A stretch of 26,308 bases of DNA from Oehlia diaphana (Eukaryota; Glomeromycota; Glomeromycetes; Glomerales; Glomeraceae): contig QZLH01000327.1 in NCBI GenBank assembly GCA_003833135.1, positions 35,664-61,971 of the forward strand. The letters run 5' to 3'. Shown piece after piece: positions 21,572 through 26,308 of the stretch. Under the pieces are notes generated by a model, which was not told where the DNA came from, made no database searches, and saw only the letters and a program-made list of their open reading frames with translations. Position 1 is the first letter of the stretch. Each line of letters opens with the position of its first letter. Position numbers and translations under genes: made by a program.

Positions 21572-21656
21572 TAAAGATGGTCAACGGTCCTACTCAGTCC
21601 TACGTGGTCCGGTTTCAACCAGTCCCGGTCTTCATAGGACCGGACAACTGCCCCTA
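21572..21656. repeat. GGTCC-rich palindromic repeat fragment
   Basis: GGTCCTACTCAGTCCTACG and the CCGGTCTTCATAGGACCGG section resemble the right half of the hAT-like element at 15228-15591, including the ACCGGACARYT...CCCTA end. The left end TAAAGATGG is only a weak inverted match and no 8-bp duplication is found. Confidence 0.45.
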
Positions 21657-21770
21657 TGACACCCAAAAATCTGCCCAAAAAATTCTGCACAGGGCCGGCA
21701 CTATGCAGTAACAAGTGAATAAACTGTGACGACTAAGGGAGTAACAAATAGGATTTTGACTAACCGAAGA

Positions 21771-22146
21771 AAACTAAGTCCCTCAGATACTTATAGAAAA
21801 TGGAAACACGTGACGTGTGTGATAAATAAATTTACTATTGCGGAATTTTTTCAGGTGTCACTGGGGTTAATGGACCGGACCACGGTCCTGATTATTTGTG
21901 GCGCAGTAGGACCGTTTCGATTTTCCCAGCGTAACCTGAAAAAAATGTCATGAAAAATCACGTGCCATTTTTTGTCACAACCGTCACACCCCACTGTATT
22001 TCCATTTTCTATAAGTATCTGAGGGACTTGGTTTTGGTAAAAAGTTATTCGTCATTTCTTATTCGTCACATGTGCGCCACACTTAATTTCAGTCAAGTTG
22101 CGTAATGCCACCCATTTCATGACATTTTTTTCAGGTTACGCTAGGG
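21771..22146. repeat. Interleaved inverted repeats (A-B-A'-B')
   Basis: A (21771-21806) and A' (21999-22034) are reverse complements at 35 of 36 positions. B (21925-21955) and B' (22115-22146) are reverse complements except for one inserted base. Arm A also extends, more weakly, toward 21866. Between A and B is a GGTCC palindrome (21874-21912). No reliable ORF runs through it. It looks like one foldback element with a second, partly inverted copy of its end. Confidence 0.75.
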
Positions 22147-22207
22147 AAGTCGACCATTTCGGGGACTGACCTAAGACCGACCAAAAGACCATCAGTCCGT
22201 CTTATAA

Positions 22208-22264
22208 TTTTTTTTTTTTTTTTTTTTTTTTTCTCTTGTAAATTTTTTTTTTTTTTTTTTTTTT
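22208..22264. repeat. Two long T tracts (25 and 22)
   Basis: T25 and T22 are separated by CTCTTGTAAA. Read on -, they are A tracts, which could be a retroposed poly(A) tail. Homopolymer length is unreliable in most assemblies. Confidence 0.6.
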
Positions 22265-22379
22265 ATTACTCTAGTAAATGTTTCTTGTATTAAACAGAAA
22301 AAAAAATATATTTATATTATATACTAAGAAGGTAGTACCTACAGACTATTTTTTTTTTATATTTTTAATTTCTTTATTT

Positions 22380-23850
22380 AGATTTCTTTATAGTTCCGTT
22401 TGTTTTTTTTAGGAACTATTCAGACTTTAGATATGTAGCTTTCGTGGGTGGATTTTTTTTTGTTTTTTTAGTAATTTCTTTAACTAATCCTTTTCTTTCT
22501 TTTTTTAAGAACAATTTGGGACTAGGGATGGCAATGGTCACGGTTATTAACCGGTCATGACCAGTTATGACCGTGACCGATATCGGTCAGTCAAAGGCAC
22601 CGTTTAACCAACCGGTTTGACTGACCGTTTGACCGACTGTTTAACCGACCGTTTAACCGACCGTTAACTGACAATTTAATCCATTTAATTCATTTAACAC
22701 TTTTTTTACGAACTTAATCAATAAAAAAGTTGTTATGACATTTCTTTAGTGGATTTAATCAAAAAAAAGTACTTTAACGTTTTTTCTTAATTAAATTCAT
22801 TAAAAAAAATGGTTAAACGGTCGGTTAAACGGTTGGTCAAACGGTCGGTTAAATGGTCAGAAAAACAGTCAGCCAAAACGGTCGGTCGGTCAAAGGCCCT
22901 TAACCGGTTATGACCGACCGATAACTGACCGTGACTGACCGTTGCCATCCCTATTCAGGACTCTAAAAATGACTATAAAAGATAATGGTGAAATAAATAA
23001 AACTATATAATATAATATGTCAAAGAAGGTTTAAATAAATCCCAACGAACTGGAAAGGAAACTAAGTAACTAACTCACTAAGCACTATTAATTACTTGCC
23101 AAAAAAAATATCATTCTCTTATTACCTCGATTTATTACCACTCGTCTGTGATTAGTGAAGTAAAATTTAGTTAGTCACCTTTAATTGATTTTAATTTTTT
23201 TTGATTTTTTAACCATTACTAACCATTTTTCTTATTGTTAGGTTCGTATTTTTAGGAAGCAGAAATGGGACTAGAATTGCCTTGGAAAGTGGAATATTTG
23301 CGTCGGTAAGTAGAATTTTTTTTCTTTTAGTTTCTTTTAACTGTTACTAACCCTTCTTTCTTTTTTTTTTAGGAACTGTAGAAAGATTTTTTGATTTGGT
23401 TGGTAATATTTTCTTTATTTTTTTCTATTATTAATCGTTAATAACTCTAAAAAACAATTTTTTTTTGTTTTTTTAACGTTAACCTTTACTAACCTTCCTT
23501 TTCTTTTTTAGGAACGTACTCTAAAAACAATTTGATTTTGGGAGTAAATGTTTCCTTATTTCTTTTCTGTTTCTTTAGCTAGCCATCAATAACCTTTTCT
23601 TCTTTTAGAAATTATTAGAACTATAAACGCCTTGATTTGATAGGTGTTCCTTTCTTTTTTTAAGAAACCATACAGAATCTTAATTTCAGTAAGTAATTTT
23701 TGTGAGATTTTTTTTTCATTTTTAAACATTCAATATAATAATGTTTTGTAGCAACAGCAGATTATTAATAATTTTTTTTCTTTTCTTAGATTACATTTAA
23801 TAATTATGAATTATATAATAAATATTTATCAATCATCTGAGTTAAAAAAT
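22380..23850 (+). repeat. Degenerate array of intron-like units
   Basis: At least six times a branch-point-like sequence (TACTAAC, ATAAC or similar), a C/T-rich tract and TTTAG or TTTAAG precede a short segment starting GAAC or AAA. The segment often ends at a GTAAGT, GTAAAT or GTAATA donor-like site (about 23331, 23405, 23546 and 23690). The short segments are 24-50 bp. I could not chain them into one open frame. The region is either a decayed gene with many tiny exons or a tandem repeat derived from one intron and exon. It is interrupted by the element at 22523-22953, and the stretch 22970-23200 is poor in such units. Confidence 0.45.
22523..22953. mobile_element. hAT-like MITE (TAGGGATGGCAA ends)
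   Basis: The left end TAGGGATGGCAATGGTCACG matches the reverse-complemented right end TAGGGATGGCAACGGTCAG. The inverted similarity continues through CCGGTCATGACC/GGTTATGACCG and many GGTCGGTTAAACGGT units. The outside 8-mers are TTTGGGAC (22515-22522) and TTCAGGAC (22954-22961), identical at 6 of 8 positions, fitting an aged hAT duplication. The element is 431 bp and has no transposase. Confidence 0.75.
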
Positions 23851-24174
23851 TTGCAAAAATTAATTTTGGGAATATTAAAATAGCTGTAATTTATTTAGCT
23901 CCAAAATAAATAAGTAATCAATCAATTCTTTTTTTGAATGGAAAAAATTGTCCAATTAATGATTGACAAATTTCATTTACTTAACATATGGGCTGATTTG
24001 TCTCATTTGCGATTATATCACATACAGGAGTTTGATCGACCATCGATCAATACCATATATTACATTATCACATAATGCGTAATGGCCAATCAAATAATCA
24101 AATAACAACAATTGTCACAATTCGCTGTATAATACATCCGTAGCTATCACCATGTTACATGATTTTGCACCAAA

Positions 24175-25105
24175 ATGACGTTTAAATGCTTTCTCTGTCA
24201 AAAAAATTTTCCTTTACGAAAACAACTTTTAAGCCATGAAAGAACTAAACATCGCAACAATAAAACTATACCCCACAGGCATTTACTCTCCCAGCCCTCC
24301 TTTGACCAACTCATATCATACCAAGATGCATTTATAATTCTAATTAAAAAGCGTCTTAGTTTCAATAGACATTCTGTGGGATCTAAAAGACTTTCTATAA
24401 GCGTTTTTTCCAAAAATATCTTTGTTTACTTATTTCAAAATGAACCCCTTTTTAGATACAATTCAGCATTACGAAAATACCATTGTATCTTTAAAGGTGA
24501 AGCAGGGGAACAGAGATTAAAGCAAATTCTAAATTACGAATACTGGAATTGTCATCAAGATCTGAAGACAAATACAACTGGATACGTACTTTTTGTGAAT
24601 TATGAAGGAATATATGGAGTTACTTTTAGCTGGGCACAAAATGAGTTAGTTGAAAATGACCGAATCTTTCAATGTGGTACAGTTACTTGCATTTTTACAA
24701 CTGATTCAGGAGAATTTGTTGATGAGTAAGTATGAATGCAAGTTTTTTAATTATAGTTAAAACAATTAATTAATTTTTTTAATTAGGAATGGAATAATAT
24801 CAAGTCAAGAACATCAATCTGAAAGCCATATGCTAACTTACAACCAAAATTCTCTCGTTCCTTGCAATATTAATAATAATCAATTAAACCCATCACGCTA
24901 TAGACCTATTTTACTGACCACGTTCCCCTCTTCAACAATTAGTTTCAAATCAATTTTAGAAAGGACGGCTGTTCTGTATTATGTTTATTATATAATACCA
25001 TTTTACATGTTTTGCCGCTATGGCAGATTTTACTTTTTATCTATACAAAAATTATTTTACTATAAATTATTGATAACTATTTCTTTTTTAAACAAAATTT
25101 TTTAA
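24175..25105 (+). CDS. C2H2 zinc-finger protein, 289 aa
   Basis: Two exons, 24175-24725 and 24787-25105, join in frame. The 61-bp intron has a GTAAGT donor and a TTAATTAG acceptor. Residues 3-26 form one C2H2 finger: C5, C8, H21, H26 (C-x2-C-x12-H-x4-H). The middle (about 50-180) is a mixed alpha/beta region with RKYHCIFKGEAGEQRLKQIL and GVTFSWAQNEL. I recall similar N-terminal parts on transposon-like proteins of this fungal group, but I cannot name a family. The last 50 residues are very rich in Tyr, Phe and Leu and follow local AT composition, so the true 3' end may be lost or an intron missed. It stops 19 bases short of the stop codon of the convergent - strand gene. It may be the front half of a broken mobile gene rather than a host regulator. 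Confidence 0.6.
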
Positions 25106-25124
25106 ATTTATTTAAATATACTTG

Positions 25125-26308
25125 TTAACCGTTATCTTGTATATTAATATTATTACATATTATTTCATTTAGAATATCATTAATTAAGTAAAAAATCTGT
25201 CTGTTTTCAAACACCAGTATATCATAGATAACGGGCTTTGTTTTTTTACCACCTCCCATTATAATTCCTCCAAAAAATAATTTAACCTATTATATATATA
25301 ATATATTAATTTAATATAGAATTAAATTTAATTCAAGTAAATAAATAAATGTACCTGTTCATGATTTTTTTTTTCAACACTACACATTGAAAATAATCTA
25401 AGTGAAATTCCTTTTTCTTTTAACCGGCACAAAAAATAAGATATGTGCATTGCAAATACATGCATATATGGAATAACATCATCTTTTCTATATAATCCTG
25501 GAGTTGCTGCTGCACTATTCATTTGACCTACAGTAGGATGACAGAATGTTCTTACCCAATTTTTTGCATCTTTTTCAAATTCTAGGATTTCTTCATCAGT
25601 ATGAGATGATTTTCTCAAAATTTTATATAGTCGATAAAATTCACGCCATAAATTTTCAATATCTATTCCACGTGAACCAGATATAAATTCACTTACAGGA
25701 AAATATTGTAGCAATATTTCTTTGTCAGGTTCCATAAGAGATGTCAATTCCAATTACCTCATCCAGAATGAAAAAATTCGAAATGAATATGAAGTTCATT
25801 CATTTTTTTTTCAATTTTTTCCTTAAAATTTTGTTCAAAATCATTTCTTTTAAATAAATCTCTAAAGAAACATTCCATAAGTACATCAGATATTTGTAAT
25901 AATATATGAAGTTCATCAGGAATATAATTAAATAAATCAATAACAGAAAATAAAGGTGGTCTTTTATTTCTTAATTAGTAATATTATAATAAATATATAT
26001 AATTTAATTTTAAATAAATAATCATTATAAATTTATTACCTTTAGCATTTCCGGTATGTGACCACGAAAGATCCATATTATAACGAGACTTGGCGTTACA
26101 TTCACAATATAAACAGAAATATTCAGAATTTGGTGCATTTTGGCCCATAATAATATACATAAACTTCCAATCACCGGAAAAATAAAATTCAATGGGCCAA
26201 TAATCACCATCATTATCAATTATTCCATTATTTTTCAACTCAGCTAATTGTGAAGCAAATATTTTGCCAACATTAGCTAATATTTCATATTTTTCTTTAC
26301 CTATATAA
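25125..26308 (-). pseudogene. Transposon-like YCxC / PDELH / EKKNHEQV protein, partial and disrupted
   Basis: The frame is open from the right edge (the gene starts outside the window). Exon 26308-26040 holds WPIEFYFSGDWKFMYIIMG and YFCLYCEC, a possible metal-binding CxxCxC. After an intron (26039 to about 25970) comes a segment from about 25969 to 25355 with PPLF, YIPDELHILLQISD, LTSLMEPDKEILLQYFPVSE, NLWREFYRLYKIL, PYMHVFAMH and SVEKKNHEQ. The last exon, 25286-25125, follows a 68-bp intron and reads VKLFFGGIIMGGGKKTKPV and FENRQIFYLIND to TAA. An in-frame TAA at 25754-25756 breaks it just before LTSLMEP, and the first visible splice junction does not keep frame. I remember this motif set as a large, uncharacterised, probably mobile family in Rhizophagus-like genomes. 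Its biochemical role is unknown to me. Confidence 0.7.

Noticed and set aside
25740..25760. RIP-like mutation as the cause of decay in the transposon-like gene
   Set aside because: One CAA-to-TAA-like and one GGA-to-GAA-like change are too few to separate from ordinary mutation, and the surrounding AT bias confuses any index.

Overview
The window looks like eukaryotic, AT-rich fungal DNA with short spliceosomal introns (about 65-90 bp, GTAAGT/GTATGT donors, Py-rich TTTAG acceptors). The gene content (TKL-type kinases joined to Sel1 repeats, long Sel1 arrays, and a YCxC/PDELH/EKKNHEQV protein that I remember as abundant in arbuscular mycorrhizal fungi) points to a Rhizophagus-like glomeromycete. 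That placement is inference from memory of the families, not a search.

Layout. 1-6200 is transposon debris: a decayed non-LTR (LINE) retroelement on + (reverse transcriptase, RNase H and C-terminal HxxxC pieces in shifting frames, 999-4684), interrupted by a 674-bp TCCGGA foldback element (1118-1791) and a 319-bp TIR element (3878-4196), followed by a broken Sel1 fragment (5860-6176). 7080-7297 is a hairpin-rich, T-run-ended segment that may be a small RNA or SINE. 7429-10021 (-) is an apparently intact five-exon gene for a 753-aa protein: N-terminal helical bundle resembling MLKL/HeLo-type domains, a pseudokinase (HRD to HRE, DFG to NFN), and Sel1 repeats. 11784-13119 (+) is a three-exon gene with a 27-nt microexon for a secreted, His/Asp-rich then Ser/Pro-rich, probably GPI-anchored protein. 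13522-13836 (-) is a two-exon gene for a 76-aa secreted or membrane protein.

14911-15591 holds two small DNA transposons, one with TAA flanks (PIF/Harbinger-like) and one with an exact 8-bp TACGTTAA duplication (hAT-like). 16098-20986 (-) is a kinase gene followed by about 31 Sel1 repeats of 36 aa (108-bp DNA period). The kinase motifs are largely intact, but the gene carries three frameshifts and one nonsense codon. 21540-22960 is dense inverted-repeat and MITE territory, including an interleaved A-B-A'-B' arrangement and a 431-bp hAT-like element. 22380-23850 is a degenerate array of intron-like units. 24175-25105 (+) is a C2H2 zinc-finger gene lying tail to tail with a disrupted, probably transposon-derived gene running off the right edge (25125-26308, -).

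The genes do not form an operon. The two kinase/Sel1 genes share an architecture expected of signalling or cell-fate control. The strongest candidate for something under-described is the MLKL-like helical bundle, pseudokinase and Sel1 protein. The rest of the window shows how repeats build and break such genes.
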